Notes under the pieces: model-generated
Told to the model about the DNA's origin: nothing
The model's input: the letters and a program-made list of their open reading frames with translations, nothing else
Databases searched by the model: none
Part shown: positions 13,589-19,618 of the stretch, piece after piece
How positions within the stretch are numbered: position 1 is the first letter of the stretch
How the letters are laid out: the number at the start of each line of letters is the position of its first letter
Assembly (NCBI GenBank): GCA_963560245.1
Contig: CAUWNS010000034.1
Span: 1-19,618 of the forward strand
Direction: 5' to 3'
DNA: 19,618 nt
DNA from: Pseudoruminococcus_B sp937901805
Lineage (GTDB): Bacteria; Bacillota; Clostridia; Oscillospirales; Ruminococcaceae
Position numbers and translations under genes: made by a program

Positions 13589-14769
13589 TTTTTCTCCCTC
13601 TCTATTTCAGGTTCAACAGACGTCTCTGTTTCTATCTCAGAAAGTACTGATCCGGATTCCTGTATCCGCTTGCGAATGGGAACATAAGCCGCAAAATTCT
13701 TTCTTACCACTGCAAGCAGTTCGCGAATTGTGCGTGAAAGCATCGCTTTTGTATTATCGTCCATATCCCGTACCGCCATAATCAATTTTCCGGCATTTTT
13801 CAATATCATAGACGGGGCTTCGGACATTTTTTTAACATCTACAGCGCCCAGCAAAGAAAACAGAGTATCCACCATTTGTTTTCTCTGTGCCGTACTCATA
13901 GAGGCCACCCATTCTTTCAGAGAACGATCGAGAAGGGCGCTGCTTTCGGTAATATGTTTTTCTGTGACAAATCCATTTCCCAGCACCTCCCATGAATAGG
14001 CATCATGCTGAAAAATTCCAACCTGGGTGCTGTGAACCACCGTATATTCCTCTTCATGCTCCAGGAGCATCCCCACTACAGAAGATTGGGGGACATAAGT
14101 AAAACACCGTTCTTTCACAGCCTGATAACCGGCTGAATGGATAACCTCCGCAGAAAAACCGGGGCCGTCATGATTGTATACTTTCCGGATACGGGACTGA
14201 ACCGGATTTCCACAAAACGCGGATGCATAAACCGCCAGGTTTCCGCCTTTTGAATGGCCGCCTGTGAAAATCTCCCCTTCAAGAAATTCCGCCATCTGGC
14301 GAAGATACTCTACCGCCTCCTGTTGAGAGGGAACTGTGGAAAGGAAACTCATATTAAAATCCTCTTTCCACCCCACTAAGGTATTATCGGTCCCGCGAAA
14401 GGCAAAATAAAGTTTATTGGTTGGTAAAAGCACAGACACCGCGGAAAATTGTTCTTCCGTCTCCTCGCAGGTTTTATCTACATAACCGCACAGTTTACAG
14501 GAGGCAAACCGTTCGCTTTTTCCCAGTTCCTGAAGGAGCTCCCCGTCTTTTGGCATCAACAGTGTACGGGTAGTCTCGTAACCCCTCTTGCGGAACTGCT
14601 CTGCCACCTCTCCAAGCAAAACCGGTTCTCCTCTGCCGGGAGAAGGTACCAGCCCTTCCAAAGGGAGATAGGACATCCGGCAAAAAATCAGGCTGTCAAC
14701 GGCATTTAAGGGTGCTTGTGAAAAATTCAAATCTCCGCGCCAGACAAGATAGTCAAACAGATTTGCCAT
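13585..14769 (-). CDS. DUF2974 (Mbeg1-like) alpha/beta hydrolase
   Basis: A 394-aa lipase-like protein. It begins MANLFDYLVWRGDLNFSQAP, the usual opening of the DUF2974/Mbeg1-like family. LYFAFRGTDNTLVGWKEDFNM (about 120-140) forms the oxyanion region and GGHSKGGNLAVYA the nucleophile elbow, Ser173. NHDGPGF then follows, a typical continuation. The C-terminal ~100 residues are helical and end in a Glu/Thr-rich tail (ETETSVEPEIEREKK). It has no signal peptide, so it is probably cytoplasmic. The frame is open 32 codons further, into the dehydrogenase gene, but GGAAGGAAG lies before the ATG at 14769. It overlaps the upstream gene by 17 nt. The natural ester substrate is unknown. Confidence 0.87.
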   Translation of the reverse strand: MANLFDYLVWRGDLNFSQAPLNAVDSLIFCRMSYLPLEGLVPSPGRGEPVLLGEVAEQFRKRGYETTRTLLMPKDGELLQELGKSERFASCKLCGYVDKTCEETEEQFSAVSVLLPTNKLYFAFRGTDNTLVGWKEDFNMSFLSTVPSQQEAVEYLRQMAEFLEGEIFTGGHSKGGNLAVYASAFCGNPVQSRIRKVYNHDGPGFSAEVIHSAGYQAVKERCFTYVPQSSVVGMLLEHEEEYTVVHSTQVGIFQHDAYSWEVLGNGFVTEKHITESSALLDRSLKEWVASMSTAQRKQMVDTLFSLLGAVDVKKMSEAPSMILKNAGKLIMAVRDMDDNTKAMLSRTIRELLAVVRKNFAAYVPIRKRIQESGSVLSEIETETSVEPEIEREKK

Positions 14770-15841
14770 CCGCATCTTCCTTCCCATATTCATAGGGAGT
14801 GACTGCCCATTTGATACAGCCATCCAACCGGTTTTCAAAAACACGATACCCCTGTATAATTTCATTCAGCGGCGCCCTGTGGGTGATTAAGAAATCTGTA
14901 TTCAGTTTTCCCGCTTGTATCAGGCGCAAAAGCGTTTCGCAGTGAACCGCGTCTACGCCGCCCGTCTTGAAAATCAAATTTTTTCCATACATAGACGGCA
15001 ACGGCAACACCTGAGGCTGCTCATACATGGCTACCAGAGCAACCACAGCATTGGGGCGTGCAATTTGCCAGGACATTGTAAAACTTTGCGGCGATCCGGC
15101 TGCCTCTATAACGCCGTCCACTCCCCGTCCGCCCGTATGTCCACAGACAAACTCCTGCACATCCTGTAAACTGGGATTACAACCGTCCTCTGCAAGACCA
15201 AGAGAAAGCGCCCGCTCCAAACGGCTCTGATCCACATCAAATGCAAGGATTTTCGCTGCACCGAACAAGCGGGCACACTGCATAGCGCACAGGCCAACTG
15301 GGCCGCAGCCGATCACAGCGGCCGTATCTCCGGGTTTTAATTCGCATAATTCTGCACCGAAATACCCGCTGGAGAGAATATCGCCGACAAACAGGGCATT
15401 TTCATCTGTTACTCCATCCGGAATGGGGGTTAGCCCCATATCCGCATAAGGAACCCTTACGTATTCTGCCTGACATCCATCAATACGGCAGCCGAGTTCC
15501 CATCCGCCTTTTTCACAATTATTGATAAATCCCTTTTTGCAGAAATAGCATTCCCCGCAAAAAGTGATACAATTTGCAGCAACTCGCATTCCGGGATACA
15601 AATGTCTGACCGCAGAACCGGTCTCCACGATTTCGCCTACAAATTCATGGCCCAAAATGGTTTCCGGTTTTGCGCGCGGAACGGCTCCCCGCAGGATGTG
15701 CAAATCACTGGTACAAATCGTCGAGAGCGTCACACGTACAAGCGCGTCCGTATCCTCTAAAAGTTTCGGGATTGGACGTTCGATCAAATTCGGCACTGTA
15801 TTTCCCCGGTAAACCAGGGCTTTCATGACTTTCTGTTCCAT
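14753..15841 (-). CDS. Zinc-dependent alcohol dehydrogenase (MDR family)
   Basis: A 362-aa medium-chain dehydrogenase/reductase. Catalytic zinc ligands are in CTSDLH (Cys43) and LGHEFVGE (His65/Glu66). The structural zinc site is CGECYFCKKGFINNC (Cys95, 98, 101, 109). The NAD(P) Rossmann motif is VIGCGPVGLCAMQCARLFGA, ending ILAFDVD, where the Asp favours NAD. It resembles the sorbitol/threonine dehydrogenase-like group acting on secondary alcohols or polyols; the substrate cannot be fixed. The frame extends 33 codons upstream, but the ATG at 15841 follows GGGAGGA and precedes the typical MKALVYRGN start. First gene of the overlapping dehydrogenase-hydrolase-methyltransferase operon. Confidence 0.92.
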   Translation of the reverse strand: MEQKVMKALVYRGNTVPNLIERPIPKLLEDTDALVRVTLSTICTSDLHILRGAVPRAKPETILGHEFVGEIVETGSAVRHLYPGMRVAANCITFCGECYFCKKGFINNCEKGGWELGCRIDGCQAEYVRVPYADMGLTPIPDGVTDENALFVGDILSSGYFGAELCELKPGDTAAVIGCGPVGLCAMQCARLFGAAKILAFDVDQSRLERALSLGLAEDGCNPSLQDVQEFVCGHTGGRGVDGVIEAAGSPQSFTMSWQIARPNAVVALVAMYEQPQVLPLPSMYGKNLIFKTGGVDAVHCETLLRLIQAGKLNTDFLITHRAPLNEIIQGYRVFENRLDGCIKWAVTPYEYGKEDADGKSV

Positions 15842-15972
15842 GATGAGTATTCCTCCCTGAACCCAAATTTTACAAGGCATATGGATCTGTTTTTCGGTGT
15901 ATTTCCCAAGTTCTACTGTTAAAAACCGCTTGTACCCCAAATAAGATGCGGATTTGCTCCAGTTTTACAGCT

Positions 15973-15981
15973 ATTATACCA
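15973..15981 (-). promoter_or_regulatory. Extended -10 promoter of the dehydrogenase operon
   Basis: On the minus strand TGGTATAAT (15981-15973) forms an extended -10 (TGnTATAAT). No good -35 is seen. The leader would be about 125 nt. Confidence 0.6.
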
Positions 15982-16045
15982 TATTTGCTTTGTGTCGTGT
16001 GGGAGCGGCCTTACTGAAAGAAGGTGAAAATTTCTAAAATCCCTC

Positions 16046-16074
16046 TTGACTTTTTTTAATCTATGAGATATACT
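16046..16074 (+). promoter_or_regulatory. Promoter of the cold-shock gene
   Basis: TTGACT (16046-16051), 17 bp, TATACT (16069-16074). A start near 16081 leaves a leader of about 120 nt, the length usual for thermo-responsive csp messages. Confidence 0.75.
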
Positions 16075-16201
16075 GAAAAAGTATTCTGGATGCATGTATT
16101 GATCTCACAGTTTTGTAAGTCATTGCTTTCTTGGAATGGTTTATGAGCAGTGAGGTTTTTTCTTTGTCAGGGAATATAATAATTTTTAGGGAGGTACCAC
16201 A

Positions 16202-16417
16202 ATGAACAACGGTACTGTAAAATGGTTCAATGCAGAAAAAGGATATGGATTTATTTCCAACGACAATGGCGGCGAGGATGTTTTTGTACACTTCTCTGCA
16301 ATCCAGGCGGATGGTTTCCGTACTCTGGAAGAAGGCCAGAAAGTCACTTTTGAGACCGAAACCGATCCGAAAGACAGCAGCAAACTCAGAGCAGTCAATG
16401 TCTGTGTTGTTAAATAA
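16202..16417 (+). CDS. Cold-shock protein (CspA family)
   Basis: A 71-aa OB-fold RNA chaperone. It has NNGTVKWFNAEKGYGFISND with RNP1 KGYGFI, and DVFVHFSAIQ with RNP2 VFVHF, then the usual FRTLEEGQKVTFETE and the closing RAVNVCVVK. Length is standard. Such proteins bind single-stranded RNA and keep messages unfolded in the cold. The RBS GGGAGGT lies 8 nt before the ATG. It is monocistronic with its own strong promoter, a long leader and a terminator. Confidence 0.97.
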   Translation: MNNGTVKWFNAEKGYGFISNDNGGEDVFVHFSAIQADGFRTLEEGQKVTFETETDPKDSSKLRAVNVCVVK

Positions 16418-16441
16418 ATCGACTTTTTTGAATTGAATACC

Positions 16442-16474
16442 AAAAGCGGACTGAAATAATCAGTCCGCTTTTTC
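16442..16474. terminator. Bidirectional terminator between csp and LD-carboxypeptidase genes
   Basis: AAAAGCGGACTGA (16442-16454) pairs with TCAGTCCGCTTTT (16460-16472), loop AATAA, Ts on both strands. It serves the cold-shock gene and the convergent carboxypeptidase operon. Confidence 0.85.
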
Positions 16475-16495
16475 TTTTTGATATTGTTTTTTCTC

Positions 16496-17374
16496 TCAGA
16501 TACATACATCTCCCTTGCCGGAAGCATGCAGGGAAATATTGCCGCCGACAGGGAGACACCGGGAATCCGGACCATGGCCAATCTGCTGAGTTTTGGCCAC
16601 CGGAATGGATTTTCCGATAAATCGGAAAAGAAGCTCCTCTATCCCGGGATGCTCTTCCGATTGTTCCAATTGTGTGAATGTCCCCAGCAAAATCCCCCGT
16701 ACCTGTTCAAAAACTCCCATTTGCCGATAATGAGACAGATAGTCTGTAATCTGAGCTGCCCCTCCGCCCAATGCTTCTAAAAAAAGAATTTTCCCATAAA
16801 AGTCCGGCCAAAACGGAGTCCCCGCCAATTTTAACAGACAGCGGGCATTTCCGCCAATCAAACTTCCAGCCATCTCCGTTCCCTGAAGAAAACGATACTT
16901 AGCGGTAAATAAATCCTTTTTTCCTTCAAATAAAGTACTGTAAAACCGTGCCTTCTGTCCCTCTGTATCCTGATATACCAGGTTTTTTACCTGGTACAAA
17001 AACACCTGCTGTTTCGTTGCCGCATATACTGCATGGAGCAGACAGGTCAAATCACTGTACCCAAAAAGGGGTTTTGAATGTTCCTGAATGACAGAAAAAT
17101 CAAGAAAATCCAAGATTTCATTGGCAATATCCCCTCCGGAAATATCAAAAATTGCATGGATATCCGGGTTTTGATAACATTCCATTAGAACAGCTGCTCT
17201 GGTTGCGGCATCCGCCGGGAATAAGGTATCTCCCGCATACAGGTAAGGGCTTTCCCATATTTGCAGTCCAAAAGACGCCAGAACTTTTTTCAGCTGCTCG
17301 TTTTCATGCCTTTTCTCAAGCGGCTGTCCATTGGAACAGCATACCAGAGCAACCATATCCCCAGATTTCAGCAT
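16496..17374 (-). CDS. LD-carboxypeptidase (peptidase family S66)
   Basis: A 292-aa serine peptidase of the LdcA/MccF family. The nucleophile is Ser107 in LFGYSDLT. Glu200 (ILFLEALGG) and His267 (QIGHGPD) complete the Ser-Glu-His triad, at spacings like those of E. coli LdcA. DISGGDIANEILDFLD and LIGGNARCL are further family motifs. LdcA enzymes cut the terminal D-Ala from muropeptide tetrapeptides in recycling; MccF relatives destroy microcin-type peptide nucleotides. The two cannot be told apart here, though LdcA-like use is more common. There is no signal peptide. It starts 18 nt after the ThyX-like gene with GAGAGGG upstream, so the two form an operon. Confidence 0.88.
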   Translation of the reverse strand: MLKSGDMVALVCCSNGQPLEKRHENEQLKKVLASFGLQIWESPYLYAGDTLFPADAATRAAVLMECYQNPDIHAIFDISGGDIANEILDFLDFSVIQEHSKPLFGYSDLTCLLHAVYAATKQQVFLYQVKNLVYQDTEGQKARFYSTLFEGKKDLFTAKYRFLQGTEMAGSLIGGNARCLLKLAGTPFWPDFYGKILFLEALGGGAAQITDYLSHYRQMGVFEQVRGILLGTFTQLEQSEEHPGIEELLFRFIGKSIPVAKTQQIGHGPDSRCLPVGGNISLHASGKGDVCI

Positions 17375-17392
17375 AATACCCTCTCTTTATTT

Positions 17393-18016
17393 TCAATCTT
17401 TAATGGTCGTGATCAATTCCTTTGCATAGGGCAAGGTTTGAATCCAGTCGCAGAAATGGTGCCATTCTTCCAATTTATGGTTTCTCCTCGCATAATAAAT
17501 ATTAATAAGCGTCTCGTAATTGAATGTACAAGTTCTCATCTGATTATAACTGGAAGGAAGAAGCTGAATCATATCATTCCAATCCGCTTTTTCCTTTGTC
17601 TGGACAAAGTGTTGTCTCAGTTCTTCCAGATATTCTATCAGCTGTTTCATAACCTGTTTTGTTTTTTCAGACATTTTTTCACAGGAAAAATCCTCCATAG
17701 TAAATGGCTTACTGTGAATTTTATGCATAGTACTAGTGGAATTTGCAACCGTTGCGATTTTATAGGTATCATATTCTTTCCACCAGTACAACGGAGCAGT
17801 AATATCCACAGAGACAAAAATCTGCCGAATAAATTTCCTGTGGTCACTTCCAGATTTACATAGCCGCACTGCCAGAGAAAGATCGTTTTCTCCAAGGGTG
17901 TAATTCCCCTTCTCATCATAGTAGCTGTCGCTTTTTGCCCAGCTGTTCATAGGGTTCCTAGCCCCGCGGATTGCATTTTCAAAATTCATAACGCTTGCAC
18001 GTTCGAGCTTAATCAT
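17393..18016 (-). CDS. ThyX-like protein of unknown function
   Basis: A 207-aa protein resembling the FAD-dependent thymidylate synthase (ThyX) fold. It reads RGARNPMNSWAKSD, then GENDLSLAVRLCKSGSDHRK, FIRQIFVSVDI, TAPLYWWKEYDTYK and NSTSTMHKIHSKPFTMEDFS. The C-terminal half has MRTCTFNYETLINIYYARRN and EWHHFCDWIQTLPYAKELI. The ThyX hallmark RHRx7S is replaced by an APLYWWKEYDTYK segment, so dUMP methylation is doubtful. Proteins of this type occur in Clostridia and their phages, annotated either hypothetical or ThyX-like. AGGGGA lies 8 nt before the ATG. It is first in an operon with the LD-carboxypeptidase. Confidence 0.55.
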   Translation of the reverse strand: MIKLERASVMNFENAIRGARNPMNSWAKSDSYYDEKGNYTLGENDLSLAVRLCKSGSDHRKFIRQIFVSVDITAPLYWWKEYDTYKIATVANSTSTMHKIHSKPFTMEDFSCEKMSEKTKQVMKQLIEYLEELRQHFVQTKEKADWNDMIQLLPSSYNQMRTCTFNYETLINIYYARRNHKLEEWHHFCDWIQTLPYAKELITTIKD

Positions 18017-18098
18017 TTTTCATATCCCCTAATGTTTTTTTACATTCTATCATGAAGCATAGAGAAATGGAATGGTAAAAAATTTTTTCCTCCGTTTA

Positions 18099-18132
18099 AA
18101 AAGCGGGAGAACTTCAAAGTTCTCCCGCTTTT
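18099..18132 (-). terminator. Terminator of the PepSY lipoprotein gene
   Basis: A 16-bp perfect stem (18099-18114 with 18117-18132) followed by TTTT on the minus strand, 10 nt after the lipoprotein stop. Confidence 0.85.
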
Positions 18133-18141
18133 CTTTTCCGG

Positions 18142-18780
18142 TTAATATGGAAAAGCCGCATCCCATTTCAGGATTTTCCCCGTAGAAGAATCGATTTCAA
18201 ATTCATGTTTAATATTTTCGAAATAGAATTCCCCTTCAAAAGAAAGGGAACCGTCATCATACTCCTCCCAAACACGGATATCCCTTACTGGGACGCCGGG
18301 TACTTTGGAAACAGCAATTTCCTTTGCGCCATCCATAGTCACTGGATTGGAAGGAGACTGCCGGACAACGTACTTATTTGCTTCATAATCGATATCAAGT
18401 ATGGTTCCATCCGCGACCGTCAATTTATAATCATACTCGCCGAAATCCACTTCAAAGCTGATTTCATAGACTGGGACTCCCCGTTCCATATCGTTTTCAA
18501 TTTTTGTTCTTTTCACAGCAGACGGTTCTACTTTGGCATGGGCAATGGCCAGCTCCAACGCGTCCTCTCCCGTCAAATCCCCGGACACCTGTGACCCGAA
18601 ACTATCCGGCACAGATGTCGGCTGTTCAGAGGTACTCTGCACAGAAGAATTATCTTGAGAAGATGCTTGGGAATTTCCGGAATGCGATTCTGTTGGAGAG
18701 AGAACCCCGCCGTTTCCACAACTGATCAAGCATAATACCATAAATAAAAGAAAACAGGAAACAATAACTTTTTTCAACAT
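18142..18780 (-). CDS. PepSY-domain lipoprotein
   Basis: A 212-aa lipoprotein. The signal MLKKVIVSCFLLFMVLCLIS ends in a lipobox with Cys21. A Ser/Gln/Thr-rich spacer (about 26-65) leads to two PepSY-like repeats. The first (about 68-136) is DLTGEDALELAIAHAKV, then VPVYEISFEVDFGEYDYKLTV and ADGTILDIDYE. The second (about 146-212) is TMDGAKEIAVSKVPGV, EFEIDSSTGKILKWDAAFPY. PepSY domains bind or inhibit secreted peptidases or serve in envelope sensing; the partner is unknown. It is monocistronic, with a good promoter (18868-18840), AAGGAGGA before the ATG, and a terminator. Confidence 0.9.
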   Translation of the reverse strand: MLKKVIVSCFLLFMVLCLISCGNGGVLSPTESHSGNSQASSQDNSSVQSTSEQPTSVPDSFGSQVSGDLTGEDALELAIAHAKVEPSAVKRTKIENDMERGVPVYEISFEVDFGEYDYKLTVADGTILDIDYEANKYVVRQSPSNPVTMDGAKEIAVSKVPGVPVRDIRVWEEYDDGSLSFEGEFYFENIKHEFEIDSSTGKILKWDAAFPY

Positions 18781-18839
18781 TTTGATTCCTCCTTATCGCA
18801 CAAATTAAGATACGTTGTAAAAGAGCGATTATTAATTAA

Positions 18840-18868
18840 AGTATAATATGGGCAAAGAAAAATCACAA
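18840..18868 (-). promoter_or_regulatory. Promoter of the PepSY lipoprotein gene
   Basis: On the minus strand TTGTGA (18868-18863), 17 bp, TATACT (18845-18840). The leader is about 50 nt. Confidence 0.6.
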
Positions 18869-18972
18869 TAGTATTTATTTAGTAGTTTATGACGGTTAAC
18901 CGGAATTTTTTGAAATCAAAATCGAAATTTAAAAGTTTTTATGATACTATAAAAAGGGCAATTTACAACAAA

Positions 18973-19452
18973 ATGCCCGAAACTACAAGGATATGAGGCA
19001 AAACAGATGAACACGGAGCTTCTCCTAATTTGATTATCATAGAAATCCTGGAAGGTTTGGCATTACAAGACGTTGACAAAATTAATGAAAAGATAGAACA
19101 ATTACACCAAAAGGGATTCCGTATTTCTATGGATGATTTTGGGAGCGGTTTTCCATCCTTAAATACACTGGGTAAACTGAAGATTGATGAACTAAAACTA
19201 GATCGGGGCTTTTTACAGGATATCTCTGGACAAAATTATGAACGCGCAGAATTAGTTATGGAACAGGTAATTCATATGGCCAGAAAACTCCATATTTCTA
19301 CAGTAGTTGAAGGTGTGGAGACCGCAGAAAATGAACAACTGATCAAAACTATGGGGAGTGACTACGAACAAGGTTATTATTACAGGAAACCCATTCCGGC
19401 TGATGATTTCCACAAAACTTATATGGTGCGCCCTAACAATCAGCCAAAATGA
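18973..19452 (+). pseudogene. EAL-domain remnant (cyclic-di-GMP phosphodiesterase, 5'-truncated)
   Basis: The frame from an ATG at 18973 is broken by a TGA at 18994, then continues to 19452. It encodes the C-terminal ~150 residues of an EAL domain: HGASPNLIIIEILEGLAL, RISMDDFGSGFPSLNTLGKL, LKLDRGFLQDI, STVVEGVETAEN and YEQGYYYRKPIPADDF. The EAL motif itself and the first third of the domain, with essential metal ligands, are absent. The DDFGSG, LDR, EGVET and Q segments remain. No sensor or GGDEF part is upstream. Only a TTG at 19030 could start it. Inactive as a phosphodiesterase; perhaps a recently broken gene, since what remains is well conserved. Confidence 0.75.
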
Positions 19453-19517
19453 TTTTTTAAAGATCTGAACAACAGCATTGTCCAGGTCTTTAAAAAAGAA
19501 TTCAACAAGAATTCCTC

Positions 19518-19546
19518 TTGATTTTTTATTAGCAGTATGATAGAAT
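19518..19546 (+). promoter_or_regulatory. Promoter of the tRNA-Pro gene
   Basis: TTGATT (19518-19523), 17 bp, TAGAAT (19541-19546). The start is near 19552, just before the tRNA. Confidence 0.6.
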
Positions 19547-19557
19547 GGTACTGTTTT

Positions 19558-19618
19558 CCGGGTGTGGCGCAGATTGGTAGCGCGCTACCTTGGGGTGGTA
19601 GAGGCCGTGGGTTCAAGT
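19558..19618 (+). tRNA. tRNA-Pro (anticodon GGG), cut by the window end
   Basis: Acceptor 5' strand CCGGGTG, then TG, D-stem GCGC/GCGC with loop AGATTGGTA, and anticodon stem CTACC/GGTAG around TTGGGGT. This gives anticodon GGG with G37, as in Pro tRNAs. Variable AGGCC and T-stem GTGGG with TTCAAGT follow. The 3' T-stem and acceptor strand are beyond the window. Confidence 0.9.

Noticed and set aside
16186..16581. A 131-codon minus-strand frame across the cold-shock gene
   Set aside because: Antisense shadow of csp and its terminator; no start signal.
19455..19494. Hairpin TTTTTTAAAGATCTG ... CAGGTCTTTAAAAAA as a terminator of the EAL remnant
   Set aside because: The stem is there, but it is followed by As, not Ts, on the plus strand, so it is not a standard terminator; left unassigned.

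Overview
The window looks like a chromosomal segment of a low-to-mid GC, gut-type Clostridia (Oscillospiraceae or Lachnospiraceae-like) bacterium. The grounds are strong AGGAGG ribosome binding sites, TTGNNN-17-TATAAT promoters, protein families typical of Clostridia (GHKL kinase, YibE/F, PepSY lipoprotein, DUF2974 hydrolase) and a Gram-positive NPNTG-type cell-wall anchor. The genus cannot be fixed from sequence reading alone.

Region 1 (1-4322) is the most unusual part. A broken IS200/IS605 TnpA remnant lies at the left edge. Beside it is a compact, phage-derived unit bounded by terminators on both sides (165-197 and 4292-4322). A leftward operon encodes a 42-aa protein, a Cys-rich 107-aa protein, an 88-aa coiled-coil protein, a 219-aa tail-fibre-like protein, an XhlA-like membrane protein, a phi-LC3-type holin and a GH25 endolysin. 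Divergent to it is a rightward pair: an XRE repressor and an ImmA/IrrE-type metallopeptidase. The leftward promoter carries a 16-bp LexA (SOS) box over its -10/start region and a 26-bp palindrome over its -35/spacer. No integrase, terminase, capsid or tail-assembly gene lies inside the unit. It reads as a self-contained, doubly locked, damage-inducible lysis cassette.

Region 2 (4323-9726) is metabolic and envelope related: a metal-dependent amidohydrolase with its own promoter, a YibE/F membrane protein, and a secreted, wall-anchored purple-acid-phosphatase-like protein.

Region 3 (9727-12786) has an orphan AgrC-like GHKL sensor kinase with 20-bp-spaced direct repeats upstream, a flavodoxin coupled to a DUF3006-like small protein, a candidate 6S-like structured RNA with a strong promoter, and a 57-aa small protein.

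Region 4 (12809-16472) is a leftward three-gene overlapping operon (Zn alcohol dehydrogenase, DUF2974 lipase-like hydrolase, SAM methyltransferase) and a divergent cold-shock gene with a ~120-nt leader.

Region 5 (16496-19618) has a leftward pair (ThyX-like protein, LD-carboxypeptidase), a PepSY lipoprotein, a 5'-truncated EAL-domain remnant, and a tRNA-Pro(GGG) cut by the window end.
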